This document shows, one piece after another, positions 52,101-63,889 of a DNA stretch of 64,000 nucleotides (positions are counted from its first letter, which is position 1; every line of letters starts with the position of its first letter). Both the position numbers and the translations under genes were made by a program. Source of the DNA: Muricea muricata (taxonomy: Eukaryota; Cnidaria; Anthozoa; Malacalcyonacea; Plexauridae); the NCBI GenBank assembly GCA_963855995.1, contig OY979719.1, positions 18,571,312 to 18,635,311 of the forward strand, read 5' to 3'. The notes under the pieces were generated by a model. The model saw only the letters and a list, made by a program, of their open reading frames with translations, did no database searches and had not been told where the DNA came from.

Positions 52101-55100
52101 CGTTTCGTTCGATCGTTTCTTCTTCGTCATCGTCGTCACCAAGACGACCGTCGTCTTCATTGTCACCGTTGGGCGTTTCTCCAGAAGAAAATTCATTTTC
52201 GAGTACTTCCTGATCGCTCTCGTTCAAACAGCCCTGTGTTTCGCCTAGAACATGTAGACAGGTATGTCAGATTCAAAACTTTGTGTAACGGACGCCTGTC
52301 TTGTGGGAAACCTCTCACAATACAGACAATCAAACTACTTAACTGAATAGTCACTTCTAATTGAAACCTTCCCGGTAAGAATGTTATTTTGATGTAAATA
52401 ATCCGGCAAAGAGGGCATTTCTCGTTACATCTCTGCAACCATGTCTTTCTAATATAAACACCTTTATAATGCCGTATTCATACTAGAGAGAATCAACTTC
52501 TAAGCAATGCTTAGATTATCGACAGCATGATTTTACGGTACTCCAAGGAGAATTGTTTAAGAGGGTGAATGTGCTCAATCTCGAGTGAAATGATCAAGTT
52601 ATCAACGACATGCCTGTGTCGCCACATATACTCACTGTTATTTCGAGTGCCGTCGGTCGCATCTTCTCTGCAAGTTCCTGGCAAATCACTCTTTTCTGTT
52701 CCAAGCACCCTTTCTCTGCCGTTGTCATCTTCTTGTCCTTCGCAGTAATCTTTAGGAAGTTCCTCAGACATTTCAAAGATTTTTTCGCTTGCTTCATTCG
52801 ATACCCCGTGTGTTTGGCTGCCGTTCTCTTTAAAAAAACAGCGAAAGGTGTTCAAAAAGTATATTAAACAGCTAAACCTAAGTGTTGGTTAAGAAAGGGG
52901 TGGTTATATCATGCCACGTAAACCGTGCTGAACAATAAAACGCTTACCGGTGTCTTTCTCGCCCAACTGACCGTCAATATCTTGCGTGTTTGTTTCGCTT
53001 TGAGCGCTGTCATTTCGAGGGGTGTCTTTTTCATCTTCGAGCGCAACGCCTGGTACTTCATCTTGGCTATACGTATCAGCGTTCACCTAGGAAGGTTTCA
53101 TGAAATACTCAGGGACCGGTTGTATAAAAGGCGTTTAGCTTAAACGGTGGATAAGTCGAAAATATCAAGCAAGCCTATGAACTATTGACTGAAAGAAAAC
53201 TAAACTTCGGTCGGAACATAACAACTACGCATAGAACTACATATTTAGTTGACAAAATTTAAGTTCAATTATTTACAAGATGACTAGGAGCGCTTTTAAA
53301 TTTTTGCTTATGCACCGTTTAAGCTAAACGCCTCTTATACAACCGACCCCTGGGGCCGGTTGTTCGAAGCCCATTTAGCGTAAACAGTCGTTAAGCTCAA
53401 AATAGAAACCAAGTTATAGATTCATTCAACAACCAAACTAAAAGTTTTGAACCTTAACAGAATGATTATGCTTACAACTACATACTTACTGCAAAATATT
53501 TAAGTTAACTGTTCAACGAGTGATGTAAAAGTGTTATTTAATTTTGACTTATCCACCGTTTACGCTAAACGGGCTTCGAACAACCGGCCCCTGGACAATA
53601 GAGGGTGTTGATAGTCACCAGCTTGGGTGCAATGATGAAAAAATCTGTGTTGAAAAAATTTTAAATTATGTTATTGTAATCATGATTCTCATAGTTGCAT
53701 CTTGGTGTTCCGTTGTTTCTTGGTAAAAATGGTGCTTGAGGTGTTATACTCTGAGTTTCTATCCAGCACCGGGCTGCCTGCAAAAATATGCTTACCACGG
53801 TGGGAATCAAACCTACGACCTTTGGAATGCTAGCCCAATGCTCTGCCAACTCAGCTACCTGGTCAGGTCTGTTCGAGTATGTGATATATTTCTTCAATAT
53901 CAATGTTACGTGAAATATAATCATTATTTCATCACCTGACCACAGTGGGAATCGAACCCACGGCCTTTGCAATGTCAGGCGAATGCGTAGAATTGTTCGT
54001 CACAAAGACTCACCTGGCCACCTTTGCTTGACAAGTTCAAAGCCTCGACGATGAAGAACAAAAAATGATCCAAAAATTGATCCATACCAAAACGCATGAT
54101 CAGTTTCGAAAGGAAAGCCTGATGAAACAGCCAGACTGACGAAGTATTGCACATGCGGACATCGTAGTGCTTTAATAACTGCTTCAAAAACGTCTTTTTG
54201 GTTCGTTTTGGACCCAAGCTTGTCGCCAACGGATCGAACAAATGCAAGAAAGCTTGCAGCTGTGTGTTTTCGTTCGAAAATAGAGGTCTCAAGTAGCTTA
54301 TGAGTAAGTCAAGACCTTCCGCGTTCAAAACAGTCAATAAATTGGGTAAATGTTTCACGGCTATCTCAACTTGCTCTATCGTGTACGCGTGGTCATGAAG
54401 TGTAGTTGTGATGGCGACTTTTTTACCGTTTCCTCTTGCAACGTCTACGCTACTGGTTACAGGGTTGCCCAGTTGAAATTCCACCAGGAAATCGTAGAGG
54501 TCTTTGAAGTATGGCGGGAAAGGAATAATGTTCACATGTTGTTGCAGTAGTAGCTCCGCTGTCAAAGGAGGGAATCCTTGACGTTTATGAAATCCACGCC
54601 CTTCCTCGAACAACGTCTTCACGCCGTCACGGAGCAGCCTACAAGAGAAAACATAAGTGCTCAGTGTATTTTTGCTTTGTAGTAATGTATTTACCATAAG
54701 AAATATACAAATGTATCGAGCATGTGTCCAAACTCCATGCAAACGACTGGCGGTTGGCCTTTTGAAACAAGTCATAATTGTTTGTGATTCTCCTTTAGAA
54801 AACTAACTTAAAAATATACAGTTTATTTCTGTAACCAACGACTCAAAAAGCCTGTTGGTATAGGCTGTTGAAGGTTTGCCCTTGTGTTGCGAGTGTTGGC
54901 GTAAATTGCATCGGTAGTGTTGCGGTGTCTCCCGTCTCATGAAGCAAACCGGCGGGATATTGTTTAAGCATAATTAATGCTTGTCAATTTCGCATTCTTA
55001 CTCTCTTAATTTAAAAGATTAATTTCAGGGATTTTTTCAATCTCTCAAAAGTTTGAAGAATTTTTCAATCTAATAGACTATTTTTAATCATATAGATTAA

Positions 55101-58100
55101 GGGATACCCTTGCAGCGTTCCAATCGATTGAAATATGTCACTCAATTAGATTACTTTTCAATAGAAAACGTATGATCTCTAAAAACAATCCCAAAAAGAT
55201 ATTGAAAATTCCGTTTATTAAATTAAGAATTAAGAGAGTACCCTGGAATGGCGACTTTCTCCGCACTAAATATACGTTTCGCCGTCACAAATCTTTCCTT
55301 CTGTGACATATCCGACGAGAGAAGACGCATCTTTGCCGGCAGGAACATCTCGATCACCATGATACACAAGTTCTGGATTTCTTTATGGCGAGCTGTTTCA
55401 GGAATCGCTGGTTGTGCCGGAACTGCAACCTAGACAACATCCAGAGATACACAGTCAAGAAGAATTTACTTCCTTCAAAAAGTGGATGATATAAATTAAA
55501 CCTAATTTATGTAGATTATATTACCAAAGCCCGCTATATAGATTATATTACCGCTAGTAACCTAAAACCAATGCTCAGTGGCGGATCCAGGGTAAGTCAA
55601 AATAAATTATAGCAGCTCAATTTTAAATTCAAAATAGCTTTATAACAATGTCATAGGTTATGAATTTCAAAAGAATAAAATCTAACCAATGAAGTTGCTT
55701 TGAAGGTATTTTAAAATGTAAATATATCCTAGAATGAGCTGTGGTAATTTATTTTGACTTACGCTAGATCCGCCACTGCCAATGCTGTCCAGATTTAGAG
55801 CAGAGTTTGTGGTGGGGGCAGAGGTATTCGCTCATCTTAGTGTTGGTCAACTGGGATACAACATGCCAACAAATTAAAGGCAGTTCTATATCAGCCAATT
55901 CCTAAGCTTCAATAAACTGTATTGATTTTTATGATGTCTTGAAGTGAACAAATGATATGAAATCATACATTTTTGCTATCAAAGACAAGGCCAACACACA
56001 GTAGGAACTTTTACTGCGTCTTGTTTAGAGTTGACCCCCACTCAATACTATGAATCTTCAGGATTGTGGCATCAGTATAGTGGTTGATGTCATTGTTCTA
56101 CGCTTGCGAGGATCTCTTACTCACCTCCTGTTGTGTCCCACAATCCACCGCGCGTGCAAGCTCGTTCGGTTTCGTCTGCAGTTTAAACTTGGTAAGCAAC
56201 TGAACTTGGTCGAACTCTTCCAAAGGTCCATATCCGATGGGCAATGAGATCGGTAAGCTGTCGATTGATGGCAGAATGTCAGTGTTTGTCTCGACATTGT
56301 CCTTGAGTCTCAAGAAGGCGGGAATGTTGGGCCGCAACCATTGTTTCTGCTTCTTTAAACTCGAAGAGGCACTCAGTTCATCTTCGCCCGTTTCAACTTT
56401 CATGTCTAGATCAACCTCGTCCCAGGAGCTTGGCAATGCTTCGTCGCTCGCGTGTTCCGCTTGGCCTTCTTCCACGTAACCAAGTTGGCCTGCAGGGTAA
56501 TGGAAAAAGGTAATATAGTATAATGCGCTTTGCTATTTTGAAGACAGTGAAATGTGAAGGGGTATTTTCCAGGTTTTCCTTCTTATTTCCATACTGTTTT
56601 AGACATATATTCAAAATGTACTTTATACATCTCTGGCTTGGATTATAGGGCGCGATCACTTCCCGCAAATCATTAGTCAATCTGTTTGAGATATCAAGTT
56701 TAATGGCAAAATGCTTTAAACCACATGCTTCCACCTCTAAGGTCACGAGTTTGGTTCTCAGTTGGGGCTTCTTATTGCCATTCAAACATGGTCCTAATGT
56801 GAAAACAGTACAAGTCAACGCTCCGCCGAAAGTCGTGGGTTTTCTCCTGGTACTCTGGTTTCCTCCTACAGGGAAAGCTGATAGGGTGCGGTAGGGAATG
56901 CGGGCCCTAAATAATCGGCATGTGCTATTGTGATGACTCCGCCCTTGTGGTGAAGCTCAATAAAAACGGTAGCCAAGCCAGCCTGACAATTTGGTCATGC
57001 TATGCAAATTTAAATCATTATTATCCATACTATGCAAATTTAAACATTATTATTCATGCTATGCAAATTTAAATCATTATCATTACCATGCTATGCAAAT
57101 TTAAATCATTATTCATGTGATGCAAATTTAAATCATCATTATTCATGCTATGCAAATTTAAATCATAATCATTATTGATTTCTTTAGAAATTCATTCCTT
57201 ATACGGTCTGTAAACACTGAAAAATTTGCATTTGCATGACCAAATGTCGGGCTGGCTTCGCCACTCAGAAGAAAAAAATGGGCACCTTCATTAGCGACAT
57301 CACGCATCTCGTGTTCCAAACCATCTTCAAGATTCACCATGGAAGGATAGAGCACCATATCGTGATGGCGATGTTGTTTAGGATGTGGTTGTTCAAACAA
57401 CTGAACAACACCATGACTGTTGATTGTCTGATGTTGATCCACAAGATGGAGATAGACATTTTTTGCTTTCTCCGCGGCCACACCCACTAGTTTATAACCG
57501 AACGTCAGATCAATCCAGTCGTGTAAATGAGCGCAGACGTAATCACTTTCTAATGCTTTACGGTGCAACCTGATGAACTCTTCTGGACTGTCAGCCCAGG
57601 CCGGTATACCAAGATCCGGTAGGTCTGCGTGAATGGATTGAAAAATCGTCGCGTCCGTGTAGAACTCGGGTATGCATTCGTCCGGAGTCCATTCCTGTAG
57701 TCTGCGCATGTTCGCTGGGTACTCGTTCGGTTCCCATTTCGCGCGAACGTGTTTCTGTAGGACGCTTTTTGGCGTGCGGCGTGCGAGATACACGTGGTAC
57801 GTGATCTCGGACAGCACTCCGGACACGTGATGCGGTGGGTTCTCCGCGAGATCCTCGTCAGAATCGGCAACATTCTTAAACGTGATGTCAAGTTGTGAAT
57901 CACCTTTGTTGATGCGGAACTTGGATTTGGTGAGATCGCGGTGCTTACCATTCGGGCTGGTGAAGTCCGTCACCCACGGCAACACTGGATGGTAGTTTGG
58001 GTCCCCCAGACGACGGCCAGCTATCATATTTAAAGCCATTAAATAATCAAAATTACTAATCTCCTTTTTGACCCACTTGTCAATCAACTCTGGTAAGCCA

Positions 58101-60298
58101 AGGTGTTGAAAAGGCAAGCAGATTTTATTCTCTTTTGATCCTACATCAGGCTTCATTTTGGAAGCACGACTCTGATCACCTTCCTTGTCCAATGTCTCGA
58201 TATCACCGATATTTACACTGCTTGCACTTAAATGCAGACACAAACAGTTTCCCAGGAGAATATTTTGAAGGCTGTTTACCATACAATAGTATCCTAATGT
58301 GTGAAATGTTTCAAACAACTTGAGTATTTGATAAAATAGAAATAGAGGCTTTGTGATGGTGGAAGATATCACTGAGGGGCTGAACCAAACTACATCTTGT
58401 AATGAGTGCGGCACAAATGGCTCTATGAGAAAGTAAGCGCTTTTGCTTTCGAGGATACCGTAGATCATTAGTAGACCCGAACAGTATTGTTCAGTTGATA
58501 TGTAGGAGTTTTCATCTTTAGGAAACTTGTTATCTGCACATGAGTTTTCAATTGTTGAATCTGCAGACTTTTTCTCAAAAGAATCATTCAGCTTGATGAT
58601 GTCTACATTGAATAGTTGCTTTGCTAAACGAGGAAAAACATCCTAGAAAAGAAAAGATCCATTGTAAGTAGTAGTTTTGAATGCTAAACAAATTTCAAAG
58701 TCATGCCTAAAAATTACTTAGATTTTTGTATTCTTTTATCAGACAAGTAATTTCTACAGAGTGTGTGTTTTGTAGTGGCAACTGCACAAAAGTATTCTTT
58801 GTGGTTGGGGTTTGTTTAGAATTGTATACAACAACAGTATACCTCTCCACTGACTTCCTCATAGTCGACATCTCCATTAAGTGGTGTGCTGCTATATTTC
58901 TTTGAAGCTTGCAATAAATAATTCTTGAAGTTTTCAGTTGAAACATAAGACATTAGATCAGCAAACGTGTCATTACATGGAAAGTTGTATTCATTGGGGA
59001 CCTGTGGAATCCTGTAACTAAAAGCAAACTTGAATTATCAGGGAATGGAGGGGTGAAGAAAGGAATGAGGGAAGGCAGGTAGTATGTGTGTGTGTAGGGG
59101 GGGGGGGGTCACATACCTGACTGGTTTTGATGGTTTCTTGTAAATTTTCAAAGCTACTCGAGTCCATGGTTTTGGTATTTCTTTATTTGATTTTTGAAGT
59201 AATAAGAATCGTTCATACGAACTTCCAGGGTAGTTGTTTGGCTTTGTGTATACGCCAGTTTGCAATTCTTGCAACCATTTCTCCTCAACCTAGAAAGTAA
59301 TCAGTGAGACGGAAGTAAAAATGTAAAATGCAAAGGTTAAGCAAGCTCTTGGTTGTCAAATCTCGTCATCTTGTTTAATTAACCATCACACAGAATATCG
59401 AAGTGCAAACTCTAATGCAAACTCTTGCTTGTCAGCTCTCATGAGCCTCGACAGAAAACTCTTTTCAACTCATTTTTTTGCAGTCATTGATTCAATGATA
59501 GCCTTGGGGTCTGCAACAAAACTTAGACCCCAGAGCACAGAAAAGGGACTATGTATATATACAGAAGGGCCTCTCCTTTAAAGTTTGCGCCCCCTTGCAT
59601 GATGCATTATGCTCGTTCATTATGCAAATTCTGACCTCTCAATTGCATTTTTTGGCCAGTAGAAACACTGAACTGGGTTGTTCCACCATTATTCTGGCCA
59701 GTCAATTGCATAAAAATTGAGGACCAGGGGTTTTGGTAAAAGGTGGCCTGCAGCTGGATTTACGGTTCAGTAGTTCTTATGTATTGTTTGCCTCATTCTT
59801 TCAAAAAACCCCTATCAAAGTACATACTTTGTATATAACTTCATAGTCGACATACGTACTCTGACAGGGTTTTTGAAAGAACAAGGCAAAAATACATGTT
59901 AACTGAGCGGTAAATCAGGCCACCATTTAGCCACCTAATCACAGGCCACCATTTAGCAAAATCCAGGGACGTGTTGCACTACTAAGAGGCTGTGCTGTTT
60001 ATTTTCTATACAGTGTTCAAGGTGTCGTCATTTGTAGCTAGTATACCACCTACCAGTAATACCGGATTTTGATTGGTTGCTATTTAAAGTTGCGCCATGC
60101 ACCATAATTCTAATGACACGCGCAATAATTCATGTACTATACAAGACTTCAAACAAACCGTGATAACAGTTTACTTACAAGACCTAGACATTCAATGTAG
60201 TTGTTCTTCTGCTGCCATCCTTGGAAGTCAGCTTCATCAACACCTAACTCATTGACGGCAAAGTATGCCCCCTCTTCTACAGATATATTACATCCCAT
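46197..60298 (-). CDS. WDR81: WDR81 (BEACH and WD40 endosomal regulator)
   Basis: 22 exons (minus): 60298-60179, 59289-59117, 59011-58843, 58642-57205, 56489-56125, 55429-55242, 54638-54014, 53086-52948, 52827-52636, 52244-51940, 51396-51136, 50865-50746, 49917-49325, 49175-49108, 49022-48963, 48348-48125, 47970-47840, 47411-47347, 47261-47122, 46935-46830, 46593-46493, 46325-46197; 1903 aa (human 1941). WDR81 with WDR91 restrains endosomal PI3-kinase and promotes early-to-late endosome conversion. BEACH domain about 340-600 in the 1438-base exon: ISNFDYLMALNMIAGRRLGD, NYHPVLPWVTDF, WTPDECIPEFYTD, DLPDLGIPAWADS, DWIDLTFGYKLVG, GVVQLFEQPHP. Acidic low-complexity linker in exons 8-10. C-terminal WD40 propeller from about 1585 (GHSDVVKDIH, SASKDKTVKLW, CDGSVHIWDLPTG, LLGSDNG near the end). 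The start gives MGCNIS, a myristoylation-type sequence absent from human WDR81. Confidence 0.95.
48800..48955 (-). repeat. tRNA-derived SINE-like fragment
   Basis: AACTACGACCTTTGGAATGC TAGCCTAATGCTCTGCCAACTGATCTACG: reversed tRNA-like head, matching 53815-53870, followed by the shared TTCGATATCAATGT tail. WDR81 intron. Confidence 0.6.
50018..50130 (-). repeat. tRNA-derived SINE-like fragment
   Basis: GTTACTCCGAGTCCATATTC end, AAAATATGCCTGACC and GGAATCGAACCTACGACCTT (reversed B box). Same family as 43118-43346. WDR81 intron 12. Confidence 0.6.
53112..53350. mobile_element. MITE, GGGACCGGTTGTATAA variant, copy 3
   Basis: Starts GGGACCGGTTGTATAAAAGG and ends CCTCTTATACAACCGACCCC; subterminal GCTTAAACGGTGGATAAG / TGCACCGTTTAAGC inverted. 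Separated by one base from copy 4. Confidence 0.85.
53352..53591. mobile_element. MITE with GGGGCCGGTTGTTC termini, copy 4
   Basis: Nearly identical along its length to copy 1 at 14157-14396 (shared ATTCATTCAACAACCAAACT and ACTGCAAAATATTTAAGTTA). 240 bp. WDR81 intron between exons 7 and 8. Confidence 0.9.
53740..53925 (-). repeat. tRNA-derived SINE with A and B boxes
   Basis: On the minus strand: GACCAGGTAGCTGAGTTGGC (A-box consensus TRGYNNARNNGG fits TAGCTGAGTTGG), then GCATTGGGCTAGCATTCC and GTAGGTTTGATTCCCACC (B box). The body ends at the ATACTCTGAGTTTCTATCC tail. A second tRNA-like T-arm (GTGGGTTCGATTCCCACTGT) lies at about 53940-53960. Anticodon stem pairs poorly, so not a working tRNA gene. 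Confidence 0.7.
54999..55240. mobile_element. Inverted-repeat segment flush with a WDR81 splice donor
   Basis: TACTCTCTTAATT (54999-55011) is mirrored exactly at 55228-55240. Interior contains TTTTTCAATC / GATTGAAAT-type inverted pieces. The right arm begins at the T of the exon 6 donor GT (55241-55240 on minus). Confidence 0.6.
55576..55778. mobile_element. hAT-type MITE with perfect 8-bp target duplication
   Basis: Termini CAGTGGCGGATCCAGGGTAA and TTACGCTAGATCCGCCACTG; arms continue through GTCAAAATAAATTA. CCAATGCT flanks both sides (55568-55575 and 55779-55786). CAG...CTG-type ends with an 8-bp duplication are diagnostic of hAT. 203 bp, no transposase. WDR81 intron 5. Confidence 0.93.
56825..56905 (-). 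repeat. SINE core fragment (GGAGGAAACCAGAGTACC block)
   Basis: Reverse complement of the conserved block at 2142-2172: here GGTTTTCTCCTGGTACTCTG then GTTTCCTCC. WDR81 intron 4. Confidence 0.65.
56990..57172 (+). repeat. Tandem repeat with six ATGCAAAT octamers
   Basis: About 30-bp unit, core GCTATGCAAATTTAAATCAT, six copies. Each contains ATGCAAAT, the POU octamer site. Just downstream of the exon 4 donor of WDR81 (57204 on minus). Confidence 0.9.
59735..59970. mobile_element. Inverted-repeat element upstream of WDR81 exon 2
   Basis: TAAAAGGTGGCCTGCAG, TTCTTTCAAAAAACCCCT and AAGTACATACTTTGTATA are mirrored by TCGACATACGTACTCTGACA, GGGTTTTTGAAAGAACAAGG and AGGCCACCATTTAG. In WDR81 intron 1. 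Flanking sequence (59600-59720) resembles the element at 17799-18016. Confidence 0.6.
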
Positions 60299-60810
60299 TC
60301 ATGCGCAGTGTTTTATTTCCCAACTGTGTAGAAGTTCGTCAAAATTGACGCTCTAGCATTGGAATAAAACGATTTTTCCCCAAACAAAACAAAATTGACA
60401 CATGTTTACAAAATGAAACAAATTTTGTTATTTCCGTATATTAGGTGAACTTCATGTAAGCTTCTTGTTTTGGATTCGAGTTAATATTTAACTGCAAGTG
60501 TTTTGCGGATTCTAATTTGTAAAATACTACGATAATTTGATACCGAATTCTTCCTAAGCGGCTACAGGTACAGGCATTGTAGTGTTTTTTAAATGTTTGG
60601 GAATATTTTTTACTAAAATATATCTTGTTTCCAGGAGTGGCTATTTTGGCATTGCTGCCCCAGGGAGCTGTTGTTTTATAGAACTGCATGAAATGTTAGC
60701 CATAGCTTTGGGAACTCATTTCAAACAAAATTACAGGGTTCTTTCAAGATATAAGTAGCTTTATTTATCATGCTGTTTCAATGACTGTCAGTTTAACCTA
60801 CGTGTGGACA

Positions 60811-61066
60811 CTTAATTCACTGTAGCAAAAAAGATGGCGACATGTTGATTTTACCAGAATGCATTGCGGGTATCAAGTAAGAATACCTGGGAAAAGATGA
60901 CAAGAAGGAAAGTTAATGGATTGAAATTTTAACACAAGTGAGAAAATAACCTATTGTCTTCTGTCTGTTCTTCAAACGATGTTAATTTGCCGTTTTAAAC
61001 GATTTCAGAACGCAATGCATTCTGGTAAAATCGACATCCGCCATCTTTTTTGCTGTGGTGAATTAA
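60811..61066. mobile_element. Inverted-repeat element, CTTAATTCACTGTAGCAAAA family, copy 2
   Basis: CTTAATTCACTGTAGCAAAA AAGATGGCG at the left mirrors CGCCATCTTTTTTGCTGTGG TGAATTAAG at the right; inner TTTTACCAGAATGCATTGCG mirrors GCAATGCATTCTGGTAAAA. 256 bp. Relative of 15931-16165. Confidence 0.9.
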
Positions 61067-61458
61067 GTCCCAGCAGAGAAAGCTTTGCAGACAAATTGAA
61101 ACATTGTGCTAATGTAAATAGTTACTACAGCAAGTCTATTGACATCTTGGAACAGTCTTGATTACCATCCGACATCAGGATGTGTTCACATAGGCTGCAA
61201 CAGCTTGTTGACGATGAGTCGGTTGCAAGTTGTTGACACAGACTTGTTGCAAGTTGGTGTCAAAACTTGTTATCCACAGGCTTGCTGCAAGTTGTTTCAA
61301 CAAGTTGTAACAAGTTTTCAAATGGCCAGTTGAAACAAGCCCGATTTTAACTGATTTAACTCGCTGCAACTTGATGAAATTGACAAGTTTGTTGCAATTT
61401 GTTGACAAGTTGCCACAAGCTGGGAAATTGACAACTTTCAGCTCTAGACAACTATATA

Positions 61459-61705
61459 CAGAGTGTATAAAAAAAAAGTAGACAAATCTGAAATCGCTCT
61501 CTATTTGGCGAAGCGCCTCAATGTACGATGTTTTGTATTAAAATAGATTGTTTTAGTACTTATAATCTAGAGTAAACCGGAAAAATGAGAAATTTAAAAC
61601 TTCAATAGTTGTTGTGTTGCTGTACAGAATTTCAGAAAATTTGCTCGCGCAAATTTGCTCGCGCAGAGTCGTTTCAAAATTGTCTACTTTTTTTGATACA
61701 CCCAG
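61459..61705. mobile_element. Tc1/mariner-like MITE with TA target sites
   Basis: Left CAGAGTGTATAAAAAAAAAG TAGACA and right TGTCTACTTTTTTTGATACA CCCAG are inverted, each bordered by TATA. About 247 bp, no transposase. Confidence 0.75.
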
Positions 61706-61785
61706 TATATTATCGCTGTTAACTTTCAGTTTTACTCAGTTATTTTCAATTTTATATTCAGTATCCTGTGATATCATTTGTAATA

Positions 61786-63889
61786 ATGGCTGATAACTTT
61801 CTCACTCAAGTTCATTTTACTGGGGAGTCGAGTTGCATGAAGTTTGCTCCAAATCCTTTCAGAGGAAATATATGTGTGACTTGTTCTAAAGAAATTTCTA
61901 AACATAATAAGAGATCAATAGAAAGTAAAGAAGTGTTGATGAAGGTATGTGATAATACATTTCTCTGATAAAGGCATCTCTCTCTAATAGTGTTTAATAC
62001 TGGTCTACACCTCTCTAATACATTCATTTCTCTAATACATTCATTTCTCTAATACAGACATTGCTCTCTCTAATACAGACATCGCTCTCTCTAATACACA
62101 GACATCGTTCTCTCTAATACAGACATCTCTGATCTCTCTCTAACACAGACATTTCTCTCTAATACAGACATCTCTCTCTCTCTTTAATGCAGACATCTCT
62201 CTAATACAGACATTTCTGAGCTCTCTCTAATACAGGCATCTCTCTCTAATACAGACATCTCTGATCTCTTTCTAATACAGACATCTCTCTCTAATGCAGA
62301 CATCTCTTTCCAATAGAAACATCTCTTCCTCTAATACAGACATCTCTCTCTAATACAGACACCTCTCCCTCTAATACAGACATGTCTCTCTCTAATACAG
62401 ACATCTCTCTCCCTCTAATACAAAACGCTCTCTCTAATACAGACATCACTCTCTAATACAGAGATCTCTCTCTAATACGGATATCTCTCTCTAATACAGA
62501 CATCTATTTCTTATTCGTCCATCTAACTAATACTCTCTCTCTTTTTAATCAGATACTTCTCTAATTTAAAATATTACCTTAGATTCACTGTGATGACTCG
62601 TGACACTATCATTATAATTATGCATGCATATCGCATGGCTGATCAAGCGGCGAGTATATAATCGCCTAAAACTGAGTAATCATAACCTTTTTAATTCGTT
62701 CACATTCATCTGGAGTACAGGGGAAATATTTACTCGGGGAATAAGGAGAGTCACTAGCTTGTTAGAAACCTGCAGTTTGCTTAATCGGAGCATAAACATA
62801 AGTCTTTTCGTGTGTGTGTTCGCTGTTTGTACCTCAATTTGTATTATTCAGCCCGTTATATTGTCTGGTTCAAATGTAAATACTCTAGTTCATTGTAAAT
62901 CGTTTTGTAGTTTTTCACCGATTGGTATTAAATGATATTTCATACCCGTCTGGTTGAGACTTCGTCCCCAATTACGCTCGGGGCACGACATTCACACAAT
63001 TTTATCGTATGTTATATACTCTATATTATCTAGGCTCTGGAATACACACAATCCATGGACAAACTAGGCAGTTTAATATTACCAACGAATGAAGTGACAA
63101 ATGTGGGAGGTTTATATCTTGGTGGTTATAAAGCATCGATTAACAGACAATTTCTAGAAGGTCAGCACATTACACATGTCCTCAACACTGCTCCAGGATT
63201 GGTAAACTTTTTTGGACCAAAATATGAGGTAAGAACGCTAGGTTTCTTGTATCAAATATTGGCTTTAATGATGAGACTTAAAATAATGCAGAATATTGGA
63301 TGGTCGTACACAGTTAAAAACACCACAGTTGTCGTGAAAGTTGTCAATTGTACCGGAACTTCTTGGAACTTGCCAACAACTTGCAACTAAGGTGTCAATA
63401 GGGAACTTTAGGTTTGACGACGCTCATGGAATACCTAAGGTACCTGTGGTTTTTTTGGACACAATATGTCTTGAAACAGTAAATGATCTAAAGTGAAGAA
63501 GAATACGGGTTTGTAGGAGAGAATTTCAGAAATAAAAATCTCATAGTGGCACCCGTTCTCATAGCGTAGTCAAATCTAAAGCTCTCTAATATCATCAAGT
63601 TGCAACAAGTCTGTTCAAATCCCACCTGCTTAAAAACAACTGACATACTGTATTACTCTCTTCATTTTTAAAATGTTGAAGTGACAATTTCTGGGAAATG
63701 CTATTTACACTTGTCTTTTTTCATAAGAAATCAGTGAAGACAATTGTGAAAGATCTAAAAATCAAGTATCTGGCATTATTCTGGGACGATGATTCTGAGT
63801 TCGAGATTCCTATTGATGATATCATTAAGGGACTGAAGTTTATTCACGACGGGAGGGCTGATGGGAATGTATTTGTTCATTGTGCTCAG
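61786..63889 (+). CDS. Atypical dual-specificity phosphatase with N-terminal Cys/His motif, 5' part
   Basis: Exons 61786-61944, 63034-63228, 63728-63889, all phase 0; continues beyond the right edge. N-terminal 40 residues have CMKFAPNPFRGNICVTCSK plus a following His (Cys17, Cys30, Cys33, His40), a candidate zinc site resembling the FxPxxFxxxxCxxC motif of other cytoskeletal/signalling proteins. Then a DUSP fold: GGLYLGGYKAS, ITHVLNTAPGL, IKYLALFWDDD (the general-acid region), VFVHCAQ, where HC begins the HCxxGxxR signature; the intron falls inside the signature loop, so the Gly and Arg are not visible. The lack of a MAPK-docking domain at the N terminus suggests an atypical DUSP. Substrate unknown. 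Divergent from WDR81. Confidence 0.8.
61965..62560 (+). repeat. CTCTCTAATACAGACAT minisatellite/microsatellite
   Basis: About 30 imperfect units of TCTCTCTAATACAGACATC over 600 bases in intron 1 of the DUSP gene. Confidence 0.95.

Larger units (their letters stand above)
60299..61785. promoter_or_regulatory. Divergent WDR81/DUSP intergenic region with two elements
   Basis: 1.49 kb between start codons; contains elements at 60811-61066 and 61459-61705 and the ACTTGTTGCAAG repeat cluster at 61185-61440. Promoters are inferred from gene orientation only. Confidence 0.45.

Noticed and set aside
53800..53880. Functional tRNA gene on the minus strand
   Set aside because: A and B boxes are good but the anticodon and acceptor stems pair poorly, and related copies exist nearby, so SINE-derived.
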